A stretch of DNA of 9,623 nt from Candidatus Anaerobutyricum stercoripullorum (GCA_019114885.1 DXEQ01000231.1:1-9623), one strand, 5' to 3'. Positions 1 to 6,568 are shown, counted from the stretch's first letter. Notes: generated from the sequence alone by a model not told the origin. Translations and numbers: made by a program.

Positions 1-511
1 TGATCGCAAATACGAAGAACTTGGAAACACCGCCATCAACAACACCGCAGTTCGGGAATGCCAGGATGGCAAATACCAGCCAGAATGTTGCAAATGCTTC
101 CTGTAAAATATTATAAGGAATATTTCTTACACCAGGCGCTGTACAGAAGACGCCTCTCATAGTTGCCGGATCATCTGCCGTAGCGTCAAACTGAGGTTTG
201 AAGCAGATCCATACGAGGATACCGCCTACGATACCGCCAATCATCTCTGCTACGATATAACCGATGCACTGTGACCACGGCAGAGAACCGCCGATACACA
301 GAGCGATTGTCAGCGCCGGGTTATAAGATGCAGCACATATATTGCTGAAACATGCTGCCGGAAGGAGTACTGCCATACCCCATCCAATCGTTACAATTAC
401 CAGACCACCGTTTTTAAAGTTTGATTTACTCAGGTTTACGTTGGCACAAACACCATCTCCAAGAAGAACAAGGAGCATGGTTCCTAAAAATTCACCAAGA
501 TATGCAGTCAT
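1..511 (-). CDS. glpF: Glycerol uptake facilitator / aquaporin (MIP family), 3' part cut by window edge
   Basis: MIP-family membrane channel for passive entry of glycerol or other small neutral solutes; the first 170 residues are visible and the rest lies left of base 1. ATG is at 509-511, with the ribosome binding site AAGGAGG at 519-525. The N-terminus (MTAYLGEFLGTMLLVLLGDG) is the usual first transmembrane helix with a Glu. The first NPA half-helix is present as AASYNPALTIAL near residues 70-81. A loop followed by GVFCTAPGVRN and a helix LQEAFATFWLVFAILAF resembles Firmicutes GlpF. The second NPA motif and the selectivity-filter Arg are outside the window, so glycerol versus water selectivity cannot be judged. 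In GlpF the residues before NPA are usually GAHL or GAHF; here they are AASY, so the conserved His is missing. The gene has its own promoter region and is separated from purF by a terminator, so it is probably a separate unit. Confidence 0.9.
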   Translation of the reverse strand, partial: MTAYLGEFLGTMLLVLLGDGVCANVNLSKSNFKNGGLVIVTIGWGMAVLLPAACFSNICAASYNPALTIALCIGGSLPWSQCIGYIVAEMIGGIVGGILVWICFKPQFDATADDPATMRGVFCTAPGVRNIPYNILQEAFATFWLVFAILAFPNCGVVDGGVSKFFVFAI

Positions 512-558
512 AATAATTCCTCCTTTTGTGAAAAATGTTATACACTAGTGTTAACTGT

Positions 559-587
559 ACTATAGCACTATTCGTATGAGAAATGTT
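559..587 (-). promoter_or_regulatory. Candidate glpF promoter
   Basis: Read on the minus strand, a -10 box TATAGT (559-564) lies about 48 bp upstream of the glpF ATG. A 17 bp spacer separates it from a poor -35 box AACATT (582-587). A weak -35 would fit a promoter that needs an activator. An alternative, more upstream -10 is TATAAA in the AT-rich stretch near 637-650, also with a weak -35. There is no direct proof for either. Confidence 0.4.
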
Positions 588-591
588 TTCA
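578..591 (-). promoter_or_regulatory. cre-like (CcpA) box overlapping the glpF -35 region
   Basis: The minus strand reads TGAAAACATTTCTC, close to the cre consensus TGWAARCGYTWNCW but with CA in place of the central CG and poor fit at the last two positions. It overlaps the candidate glpF -35 box, a placement typical of catabolite repression. Its core TGAAAACATTTC recurs at 721-734. Catabolite control of a glycerol channel by CcpA is well known in Firmicutes; its operation here is inferred. Confidence 0.35.
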
Positions 592-654
592 CATCGGAGG
601 GACTTTGTAGGAAAAAGTCGATTTTCTTACTTTTTCTTTATAAATTTATAACAT

Positions 655-700
655 TAAACGCAAGAAAGGCGCGTCTGTAAAAGAAAACAAACGCGCCTGA
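655..700 (-). terminator. Rho-independent terminator after the purF-like gene
   Basis: A perfect 7 bp GC-rich stem is formed by GGCGCGT (668-674) and ACGCGCC (691-697) with a 16 nt loop. On the minus strand it is followed by TTTCTTGCGTTT, an interrupted T tract. It lies 42 nt past the purF stop and would separate that operon from glpF. The long loop and broken T tract make it moderate rather than strong. Confidence 0.6.
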
Positions 701-720
701 AGAAAAACTCAATATTCACA

Positions 721-734
721 TGGAAATGTTTTCA
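721..734 (-). promoter_or_regulatory. Second cre-like box, just past the purF-like stop codon
   Basis: The minus strand reads TGAAAACATTTCCA, matching 13 of 14 positions of TGWAARCGYTWNCW; the miss is the central G. It shares its first 12 bases with the box at 578-591, in the same orientation and 143 bp away. It sits between the purF stop and the terminator, about 170 bp upstream of the predicted glpF start site, so it could act as an auxiliary operator for glpF or be chance. Confidence 0.3.
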
Positions 735-738
735 ATAA

Positions 739-2154
739 TTACTCTCTTCCGTCCCAGCAGTAAGTACACAGGCACTCTCTCGGCAGACCGATGGACTCGA
801 TCATATCGTCGAGACGATGGAAGCGCAGGGAGGTAAAGTTCAGCTCCTTGCAGATATCGTCAAGCATTGCCTGGTACTTCTCAGAATCCGGGTTGGCGTA
901 CTCGGCCAGCACTTCCGGGTCATTGGCTCTCTCCTCGCCCTCTCTCTTGAGGATTACCCGGCGGGTAATGAGGTCGAGCTCGGATTTGGACCGGGAGAAG
1001 TTCAGATATTTACAGCCATACAGCAGAGGAGGACATGCCGGACGGATGTGTACCTCTTCCACGCCGCTCTCGTACAGAAACTCCGTGGTCTCGCCCAGCT
1101 GCGTGCCACGCACGATGGAGTCGTCAATGAGCAGAAGCTTCTTGCCCTTGATCAGCGGATGTACCGGAATCAGCTTCATCTTGGCGATCAGGTTTCTCTT
1201 TGTCTGATTCTGCGGCATGAAGGAACGCGGCCAGGTCGGCGTATATTTGATAAACGGTCTGGCAAACGGGATGCCTGATTCATTGGCATATCCCACCGCG
1301 TGCGCAATACCGGAATCCGGCACGCCGGCCACATAGTCCGCCTGCACGTCGTCTCTTCTTGCCAGAAGCTCACCGCAGCGGTAACGCATTTCCTCCACAT
1401 TGACTCCCTCGTAGGTTGCTGTCGGATAGCCGTAATATACCCAGAGGAAGGAACAGATCTTCATCTTGTCTCCCGCAGGGACCGCAGTCTTCACACTGTC
1501 CGGACGGACAAAGACCACCTCGCCCGGTCCCAGCTCCTTGCAGGTCTTGTATCCCAGATTGGCATAGGCAAAGTCCTCAAAGGAAATGCAGTGTGCGTCT
1601 TCCTTTTCTCCGATAAACAGCGGGGTTCTTCCCAGCATATCTCTTGCGGCAAAGATTCCGTGTTCCGTCATGACCAGCATACTCATGGAACCGTCAATGG
1701 ACTCCTGGGCATACCGGATTCCCTCGGAAATGCTCTGCTTCTCATTGATCAGGGAGGCAACCAGCTCCGTCGGGTTCACGCCGCCTCCGCTCATTTCCAG
1801 AAAATGTGCTCTTCCGTTATCGAAAGCTCTCTGCACCAGTTCTTCCTGATTATTGATCTTGCCCACCGTGGTGATGGCAAAGCTTCCCAGATGAGACTGT
1901 ACCAGAAGAGGCTGCGGCTCATTATCCGAGATACATCCGATTCCCAGGTATCCGGATAATTCATCCACGTCCCTCTCGAACTTTGTCCGAAACGGGGAGT
2001 TCTCGATGTTGTGGATAGAACGGTCAAAGCCTTTTTCCTTACTGTATACGGCCATACCGCCCCTGCGGGTTCCCAGATGGGAATGATAATCAATACCGAA
2101 AAACAAATCAAACACACAGCTGCCCTTTGATGCTACTCCAAATATTCCGCCCAT
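739..2154 (-). CDS. PurF-like phosphoribosyltransferase with a degenerate glutaminase domain
   Basis: A 471-residue protein with the two-domain layout of amidophosphoribosyltransferase (PurF, first step of purine synthesis: PRPP + glutamine to phosphoribosylamine). The C-terminal half is convincing: VPDSG (278-282), an RSFMPQNQTKR loop (310-320), and the PRPP motif LLIDDSIVRGT (341-351). Cys234, Cys381 and the C-terminal CLCTYC (461-466) sit where B. subtilis PurF has its Fe-S ligands. The N-terminal half keeps the fold pattern (GGIFG, DYHSHLGTRRGG, GIGC, QPLL) but not the chemistry. The nucleophile Cys after the initiator Met is Gly2, GHVRY is replaced by GIGCISD, HNGN by TVGK, and the SDSE-type motif by NPTE. 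The start is fixed by AAGGAG at 2161-2166, 6 nt upstream. An in-frame TAA lies seven codons before the ATG, with no Cys between, so no other start restores the nucleophile. Glutamine cleavage is therefore unlikely; an ammonia-dependent or different PRPP-using role is inferred. I did not assign the symbol purF. It follows the kinase-like gene by 127 nt and is followed by a terminator. Confidence 0.85.
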   Translation of the reverse strand: MGGIFGVASKGSCVFDLFFGIDYHSHLGTRRGGMAVYSKEKGFDRSIHNIENSPFRTKFERDVDELSGYLGIGCISDNEPQPLLVQSHLGSFAITTVGKINNQEELVQRAFDNGRAHFLEMSGGGVNPTELVASLINEKQSISEGIRYAQESIDGSMSMLVMTEHGIFAARDMLGRTPLFIGEKEDAHCISFEDFAYANLGYKTCKELGPGEVVFVRPDSVKTAVPAGDKMKICSFLWVYYGYPTATYEGVNVEEMRYRCGELLARRDDVQADYVAGVPDSGIAHAVGYANESGIPFARPFIKYTPTWPRSFMPQNQTKRNLIAKMKLIPVHPLIKGKKLLLIDDSIVRGTQLGETTEFLYESGVEEVHIRPACPPLLYGCKYLNFSRSKSELDLITRRVILKREGEERANDPEVLAEYANPDSEKYQAMLDDICKELNFTSLRFHRLDDMIESIGLPRECLCTYCWDGRE

Positions 2155-2179
2155 ATTGCGCTCCTTCTTATCTTACTTA

Positions 2180-2281
2180 AAATACTATCTTTATGATCTG
2201 TCCGTATGCGCTGCGCGCCGTGCCGCGTCCTGTCCGCTCATCGCCCGGCTTGCCGCGCCCGTCTGCCGCAGTGCTTCCGCT
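2180..2281 (-). other. GC-rich stretch, open in frame after the kinase-like stop codon
   Basis: After the TAG of the kinase-like gene (2282-2284) the same frame stays open for 34 codons to TAA at 2177-2179. It would encode a Gly/Arg/Thr/Ala-rich tail (SGSTAADGRGKPGDERTGRG and so on, ending IIKIVF). Bases 2200-2281 are clearly more GC-rich than the flanks. This could be a chance open frame, a decayed C-terminal extension, or RNA structure. I see no T tract after any stem, so it is not a terminator, and transcription probably continues into the purF-like gene. Confidence 0.35.
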
Positions 2282-2902
2282 CTACTGTCTGCAGATGGAA
2301 ATGTAATTCTTGACCACCTCGACCAGCTTCTCATAGCTGGTGCTGGCGGTGTTCAGGCAGAAATCATAGTTTCTGGCGTCATTCCAGTCTCTGCCCGTGT
2401 GATATTTATAGTAATCGGAACGATATTTATCTCTTTTTTCAATTTTTTTGATGATATCCTTCTCTGTCCCGCCGTTCTGCGCCATGGTCCGCCGGATACA
2501 GTCTTCCCGCGGCGCGTAGAAAAACAGCCGGATGACATGCGGTTCATCCTTCAGGATAAAATCCGCGCAGCGACCGATAATGACGCAGGACTCTGTCTTT
2601 GCCAGCTCTTTGATGCACTGCGCCTGAAAATTGAACAGATTGTCCTGGGATGTATAATCGTCGCTGTCCGGAGGAAGTACATTTCCTTTGTAAATCTTTT
2701 TGCTGATGCCAAACAGCGGCATGCTCTTGATCTTCTCGTCCACCTGTCCGAACAGCGCCTCGTTGATGCCGCTCTGCTCGGAGGCCATGCGGAGAAGCTC
2801 TCTGTCATAGCAGTGAACGCCCAGTTCTTTTGCCAGAAGCTGACCCAGCGTCTTTCCGCCGCTTCCATAGCTCCTTGCGATCGTAATTACCGTATGTTCC
2901 AT
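2282..2902 (-). CDS. Cytidylate kinase-like family protein (Cmk2 type)
   Basis: A 206-residue P-loop nucleoside-phosphate kinase-like protein resembling the cytidylate kinase-like family common in Clostridia and distinct from housekeeping Cmk. Visible features are an N-terminal beta strand TVITIARSYGSGGKTLG with the P-loop G13-S-G-G-K-T18, CYDRELL (31-37), the strand CVIIGRCADF (106-115), a helix with lid-like basic residues (152-161), and RDWNDARNYDFCLNT (171-185), a conserved block of this family. The likely reaction is transfer of phosphate from ATP to a (d)CMP-like acceptor, but the acceptor has not been established for many members. It starts 8 nt after the livF stop, with AGGTGA (2907-2912) partly inside the livF TAG, so translation is probably coupled to livF. 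There is no separate promoter in that gap. Confidence 0.85.
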   Translation of the reverse strand: MEHTVITIARSYGSGGKTLGQLLAKELGVHCYDRELLRMASEQSGINEALFGQVDEKIKSMPLFGISKKIYKGNVLPPDSDDYTSQDNLFNFQAQCIKELAKTESCVIIGRCADFILKDEPHVIRLFFYAPREDCIRRTMAQNGGTEKDIIKKIEKRDKYRSDYYKYHTGRDWNDARNYDFCLNTASTSYEKLVEVVKNYISICRQ

Positions 2903-2910
2903 ACCATCAC

Positions 2911-3621
2911 CTACTCTCCCAGATATGCTTTCTTAATGGATTCATTATTCATCAGTTCTTTCGCGTCGCCGCTCAGAACAATGTTGCCTGTTTCCAGTAC
3001 GTAAGCCCGGTCCGCGATGGAGAGCGCCTTCTTGGCATTCTGCTCCACCAGAAGTACCGTGGTTCCCGCCGCGGAGATCTCCTGGATGATCTTAAAGATC
3101 TCCTCCACAAAAATCGGGGAAAGTCCCATGGACGGTTCATCCATGAGGATGATCCGCGGCTTTGACATGAGGGCTCTTCCCATGGCGAGCATCTGCTGCT
3201 CACCGCCGCTTAACGTGCCCGCCGACTGATTCTTCCTCTCTTCCAGACGAGGAAAACTCTGGTATACCTTCTTAAGCGTCTCCGCGATCTCATTTTTATC
3301 CTTGCGCGTGTACGCGCCCAGTTTCAGATTCTCAAGAACCGTCAGATCCGCGAACACCCGCCGGCCCTCCGGCACGTGCGCCATACCCATGGAGACGATC
3401 TTGTGTCCCGGCATCTTTGTGATATCCTGTCCCTCAAAGAGAATCTGTCCTTTTTTTGCCTGCAGCATACCGGTGATGGTCTGTAAGGTCGTGGTCTTTC
3501 CCGCGCCGTTGGCGCCGATCAGGGCAATGACCTCACCCTGATTGACCTCAAAGGAAATCCCCTTGATGGCCTGAATCACACCATAATATACTTCCAGGTC
3601 TTTTACTTCAAGCATTGCCAT
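2911..3621 (-). CDS. livF: Branched-chain amino acid ABC transporter, ATP-binding protein LivF
   Basis: One of the two cytoplasmic ATPases of a LivKHMGF importer, 236 residues, normal for the family. Walker A GANGAGKTT (36-44), signature LSGGE (137-141) and Walker B IILMDEP (157-163, Asp161 and catalytic Glu162) are all intact. The switch position usually held by His is Gln194 (LLVEQNA), which is normal for LivF rather than a defect. The N-terminus MLEVKDLEVYYG and the C-terminus KKAYLGE are typical. The start at 3621 is supported by AGGAGG at 3630-3635, eight bases upstream, which overlaps the TAG stop of livG. Confidence 0.95.
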   Translation of the reverse strand: MAMLEVKDLEVYYGVIQAIKGISFEVNQGEVIALIGANGAGKTTTLQTITGMLQAKKGQILFEGQDITKMPGHKIVSMGMAHVPEGRRVFADLTVLENLKLGAYTRKDKNEIAETLKKVYQSFPRLEERKNQSAGTLSGGEQQMLAMGRALMSKPRIILMDEPSMGLSPIFVEEIFKIIQEISAAGTTVLLVEQNAKKALSIADRAYVLETGNIVLSGDAKELMNNESIKKAYLGE

Positions 3622-3629
3622 CCCTGTTT

Positions 3630-3636
3630 CCTCCTA
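3630..3636 (-). promoter_or_regulatory. livF ribosome binding site overlapping the livG stop codon
   Basis: The minus strand reads TAGGAGG: the livG stop TAG (3634-3636) supplies the first bases of the livF Shine-Dalgarno AGGAGG (3630-3635), 8 nt before the livF ATG. Ribosomes ending livG would expose or occupy this site, suggesting coupled, balanced synthesis of the two ATPases. Confidence 0.8.
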
Positions 3637-4392
3637 TTCTCCCAGATATGCCTTGATGACTTCCGGATCATTCAGTACGTCGCTGGTCTTTCCCTGCGCC
3701 AGAACCTGTCCGAAATTCAGCACGGTCAGTTCCTCGCAGATACCGGAGACGAGCTTCATGTCGTGCTCGATGAGCAGGATGGTCATATCGAATTCATCCC
3801 GCACAAACCGGATCATATCCATGAGCTCCTGCGTCTCGTTCGGATTCATGCCGGCCGCCGGCTCGTCAAGAAGAAGCAGCTTCGGTTCCGTGGCGAGAGC
3901 CCGGGCGATCTCCAGCTTTCTCTGATCGCCGTAAGGGAGGTTGGAAGCCAGATACTCCGCCTTATCCTCCATCTCAAAGACCTTCAGAAGTTCCATCGCC
4001 CTCTCATTCATGGCCTTCTCCATCTTCCGGTATTTTGGAAGACGGAGGATACCCGTCAGGGTAGAATATTTATAATGGTTGGCAAGACCGATCTTCACGT
4101 TATCCAGTACGGACTGAGCATGGAAAAGACGGATATTCTGGAACGTCCTTGCCACGCCCGCCTTGTTAATCTCGATGGTGCTCTTTCCGATCAGGTCCTC
4201 TCCGTCCAGACGAATCAGACCGTCATCCGGCTTATAGACACCGGTCAGCATGTTAAAGACTGTGGTCTTTCCCGCGCCGTTCGGACCGATCAGACCGTAG
4301 AGCTGTCCTTTTTCAATATTGATCTCAAAATTATCCACTGCCCTAAGACCTCCGAAGGAGATACCCAGGTTCTTTACTTCAAGCATTGCCAT
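3634..4392 (-). CDS. livG: Branched-chain amino acid ABC transporter, ATP-binding protein LivG
   Basis: The second ATPase of the importer, 252 residues from the chosen start. Walker A GPNGAGKTT is at 36-44, the Q-loop Gln85 in ARTFQNIRLF, and the signature is LPYGDQRKLEIARAL (152-166), the modified form normal in LivG. Walker B is LLLLDEPAAG (172-181), and the switch His210 is in LLIEHDM. I chose ATG 4390-4392 (MAMLEVKN) rather than the longer frame opening at 4455, because the extra 21 residues overlap livM and a GGGGG Shine-Dalgarno (4402-4406) lies 9 nt upstream of 4392. The next Met, at 4386, is possible. The gap to the livM stop is 2 nt. LivG and LivF begin (MAMLEVK) and end (KAYLGE) alike, consistent with old duplication. 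Confidence 0.95.
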   Translation of the reverse strand: MAMLEVKNLGISFGGLRAVDNFEINIEKGQLYGLIGPNGAGKTTVFNMLTGVYKPDDGLIRLDGEDLIGKSTIEINKAGVARTFQNIRLFHAQSVLDNVKIGLANHYKYSTLTGILRLPKYRKMEKAMNERAMELLKVFEMEDKAEYLASNLPYGDQRKLEIARALATEPKLLLLDEPAAGMNPNETQELMDMIRFVRDEFDMTILLIEHDMKLVSGICEELTVLNFGQVLAQGKTSDVLNDPEVIKAYLGE

Positions 4393-4394
4393 GA

Positions 4395-5474
4395 TCACTG
4401 TACCCCCTTCGCCTGTTTGTGAAAGAGCTTCTTCAAGGAGAATCTCTGCCGCCATTCGATTGCCTTCGGCGCCCAGTTAAAGAGCATCATTGCGATGAGC
4501 ACGATGGCGTAGATCAGCATACGGTAATCCGCAAGACCGCGGAGTACCTCCGGCAGCATGGTCAGGATTACTGCCGCGATGATGGAACCGCGGAAGCTTC
4601 CGATACCGCCCAGAACGACAAATACAAGAATCATGATGGACATATTATATCCGAAGTTGGCCGGAAGGGCTGTCAGTGTGGACAGATTGTGGGCGTAGAG
4701 TACGCCGCCTGCTCCGGCGATGGCTGCGGAAATACTGAAAGCCATCAGTTTATATTTGGTGATATTCACACCGACGGACTCCGCCGCGATCCGGTTGTCA
4801 CGGATGGCCATAACGGCACGGCCGCTGCGGGAATTGACCAGATTGAATACCACAAAAAGACTCACCAGAAGGATGATCACGCCGATCAGGAACGTGGACT
4901 GCCGCGGTGTGCCCGTGATGCCCATGGCCCCGTCGATGATCATATCTCCCGTATCATCCAGCGTGAAGGACGCATTGTCGTTGATGGAAATGTGCAGACC
5001 TGCGCTGTCCTTTCCCACATACATAACGTTGATCACGTTTTTGATGATCTCACCGAAAGCCAGGGTCACGATAGCCAGATAATCGCCCCGCAGACGAAGG
5101 ACCGGGATACCGATCAGACAGCCGAAGATGGCTGCGGCCAGTGTACCGATCACCAGAGCCAGGAAAAACCGCAGTCCCGGATTCATACCGGACTCTTCCA
5201 TATATCGAGTAAAGAAGGCACTGGAAAAGGCGCCGACACACATGAATCCCGCGTGACCCAGACTGAGCTCACCCAGATAGCCCACACAGAGATTCAGACC
5301 CACTGCCACGATGGAGTAGGTACAGAGCGGCACGAGAAGTCCCTGCATCAGACTGGACATCATACCGCCGTTTACCATAAACTGTACCACGGCGAACACA
5401 ATGATCACCATGGCATAGGTGATAAAATGATTCTTTGTTGTTTTTTTCATTGTTTTCAGACTGAAATTCTTCAT
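4395..5474 (-). CDS. livM: Branched-chain amino acid ABC transporter, permease LivM
   Basis: Inner-membrane permease, 359 residues, partner of LivH. After a basic N-terminus there are about eight to ten hydrophobic segments. The LivM hallmark GYLGELSLGHAGFMCVGAF lies near residues 85-103, and the loop VVLGGIGSFRGS near 305-316 corresponds to the site that contacts the ATPases. A central LRGDYLAIVTLAFGEIIKN block is also characteristic. The start at 5474 (MKNFSLK) is preferred over the internal MKKTTKN at residue 9 because AGGTG at 5484-5488 is correctly spaced (9 nt) before it, while the internal Met has no purine-rich site. That AGGTG overlaps the livH stop codon. The TGA stop is 2 nt before livG. 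Confidence 0.94.
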   Translation of the reverse strand: MKNFSLKTMKKTTKNHFITYAMVIIVFAVVQFMVNGGMMSSLMQGLLVPLCTYSIVAVGLNLCVGYLGELSLGHAGFMCVGAFSSAFFTRYMEESGMNPGLRFFLALVIGTLAAAIFGCLIGIPVLRLRGDYLAIVTLAFGEIIKNVINVMYVGKDSAGLHISINDNASFTLDDTGDMIIDGAMGITGTPRQSTFLIGVIILLVSLFVVFNLVNSRSGRAVMAIRDNRIAAESVGVNITKYKLMAFSISAAIAGAGGVLYAHNLSTLTALPANFGYNMSIMILVFVVLGGIGSFRGSIIAAVILTMLPEVLRGLADYRMLIYAIVLIAMMLFNWAPKAIEWRQRFSLKKLFHKQAKGVQ

Positions 5475-5486
5475 CTTGCGTCACAC

Positions 5487-6368
5487 CTACACTTTCTCAT
5501 GAATTGGCTTGCCCAGGATTCCGGTAGGCTTGATCAGAAGCACCAGAATAAGAACGGCAAAGACAATGGCGTCAGACAGCTGCGAGGACACATAGGCCCT
5601 TCCCAGAATCTCAATGACTCCCAGAAGAATTCCACCGATGAAAGCGCCCGGAACGGAACCGATACCGCCGAATACGGCTGCGGTAAACGCCTTGATACCA
5701 GGCATGGAGCCGGTATACGGGGACAGGGTCGGATAGGCGGAGCATAAGAGCACACCGGCAATGGCCGCAAGGCCGGAACCGATGGCAAAGGTCAGGGATA
5801 TGGTCTTATTGACATTAACTCCCATGAGCTGCGCCGCGTCCTTATCCTCGGAAACCGCCAGCATGGCCTGTCCTGCCTTCGTCTTTTTGATAAAGGTCAT
5901 CAGGGCTGCCACAATGACGATACAGACGATCACTGTCACGATGGTCACGCCGGAGATCACAAGCTTGCCGCCGGCAAGGCGCAGAGGCTCCATGCTGACC
6001 ACGGAAGTGAAGGACTTCGTGTCCGCGCCGAAAATGATAAGCGCCAGATTCTGCAGAAAATAGCTGACACCGATGGCCGTGATCAGGACCGCCAGAGGAG
6101 ACGCCTTCCGCAAAGGTTTATACGCGATTTTTTCAATGACAACACCGAGGACGGTACATCCGATGATGGCCGCCACAATACTGACGATCGGATTCAGTCC
6201 CATCGTCGTCATCATGGTAAACACGATGTAGCATCCGATCATAATGACATCACCGTGGGCAAAGTTCAGCATCTTCGCGATACCGTATACCATCGTATAT
6301 CCAAGAGCGATAATGGCATACACACTTCCCAGACTGATACCATTCAGTAAATAGGATATAAAACTCAT
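5487..6368 (-). CDS. livH: Branched-chain amino acid ABC transporter, permease LivH
   Basis: Inner-membrane permease of the importer, 293 residues. The N-terminus SYLLNGISLGSVYAIIALGY followed by GIAKMLNFAHGDVIMIG is the LivH signature. The loop AAVFGGIGSVPGAFIGG near residues 239-255 is the ATPase-contact region, and the end VLLIKPTGILGKP is typical. The start at 6368 is supported by AGGTGG just upstream (around 6372-6378). The gene follows livK after a 287 nt structured spacer that holds a terminator-like hairpin and a possible internal promoter, so its level may be set separately from livK. Confidence 0.95.
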   Translation of the reverse strand: MSFISYLLNGISLGSVYAIIALGYTMVYGIAKMLNFAHGDVIMIGCYIVFTMMTTMGLNPIVSIVAAIIGCTVLGVVIEKIAYKPLRKASPLAVLITAIGVSYFLQNLALIIFGADTKSFTSVVSMEPLRLAGGKLVISGVTIVTVIVCIVIVAALMTFIKKTKAGQAMLAVSEDKDAAQLMGVNVNKTISLTFAIGSGLAAIAGVLLCSAYPTLSPYTGSMPGIKAFTAAVFGGIGSVPGAFIGGILLGVIEILGRAYVSSQLSDAIVFAVLILVLLIKPTGILGKPIHEKV

Positions 6369-6403
6369 CTTTCCACCTCTTTTTTCTTTCTTGCATTTGT
6401 ATC

Positions 6404-6497
6404 GTACAAAACTTTTTCTTTTTGTACCAGTATTCTGCTTACTGCGCGGTAAGCATTCCGAAACATATAATCTCCGGGAACTCCCGGCGTCTGCGCC
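6404..6497 (-). other. Cluster of four hairpins upstream of livH
   Basis: Four inverted repeats follow one another. GTACAAAA (6404-6411) pairs with TTTTGTAC (6420-6427) around an 8 nt loop. TGCTTAC (6436-6442) pairs with GTAAGCA (6449-6455) around 6 nt. CCGGG (6474-6478) pairs with CCCGG (6483-6487) around 4 nt. GGCG (6486-6489) pairs with CGCC (6494-6497). The first also competes with a small stem TTGTA/TACAA at about 6395-6407. None has a good T tract, so processing, mRNA stability or regulated folding fits better than termination. Confidence 0.5.
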
Positions 6498-6505
6498 CGT
6501 CCGGC

Positions 6506-6536
6506 ATTATATCCTTCGAAACGCTCACTCTCACAA
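6506..6536 (-). promoter_or_regulatory. Possible internal promoter for livHMGF
   Basis: A perfect -10 box TATAAT on the minus strand (6506-6511) is paired with TTGTGA (6531-6536) at a long 19 bp spacing. The spacing and -35 are suboptimal. If real, it would make livHMGF partly independent of livK and its transcript would begin just before the hairpin cluster. Confidence 0.35.
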
Positions 6537-6568
6537 AAGCAATCCATCCTGTCCATTTCACAAGAATA

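Noticed and set aside
601..619. Inverted repeat GACTTT/AAAGTC with T-rich DNA to its right, resembling a plus-strand terminator.
   Set aside because: There is no plus-strand gene to terminate, the stem is short and AT-rich, and it lies within the glpF upstream region. It may be incidental.
2156..3004. Plus-strand open frame (282 codons) opposite the kinase-like gene and spacer.
   Set aside because: It has no family features and runs antisense through a clear kinase-like gene and the end of livF; a chance frame aided by GC-rich DNA.
4393..4455. Longer livG start at 4455.
   Set aside because: It would overlap livM by 61 nt and add 21 residues outside the usual LivG N-terminus. A ribosome site supports 4392 instead.
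4419..5747. Long plus-strand open frame (442 codons) antisense to livM and livH.
   Set aside because: It is a shadow of the two permease genes: the His/Gln/Asp/Gly-rich composition is what antisense reading of hydrophobic codons gives, with no domain or ribosome site.
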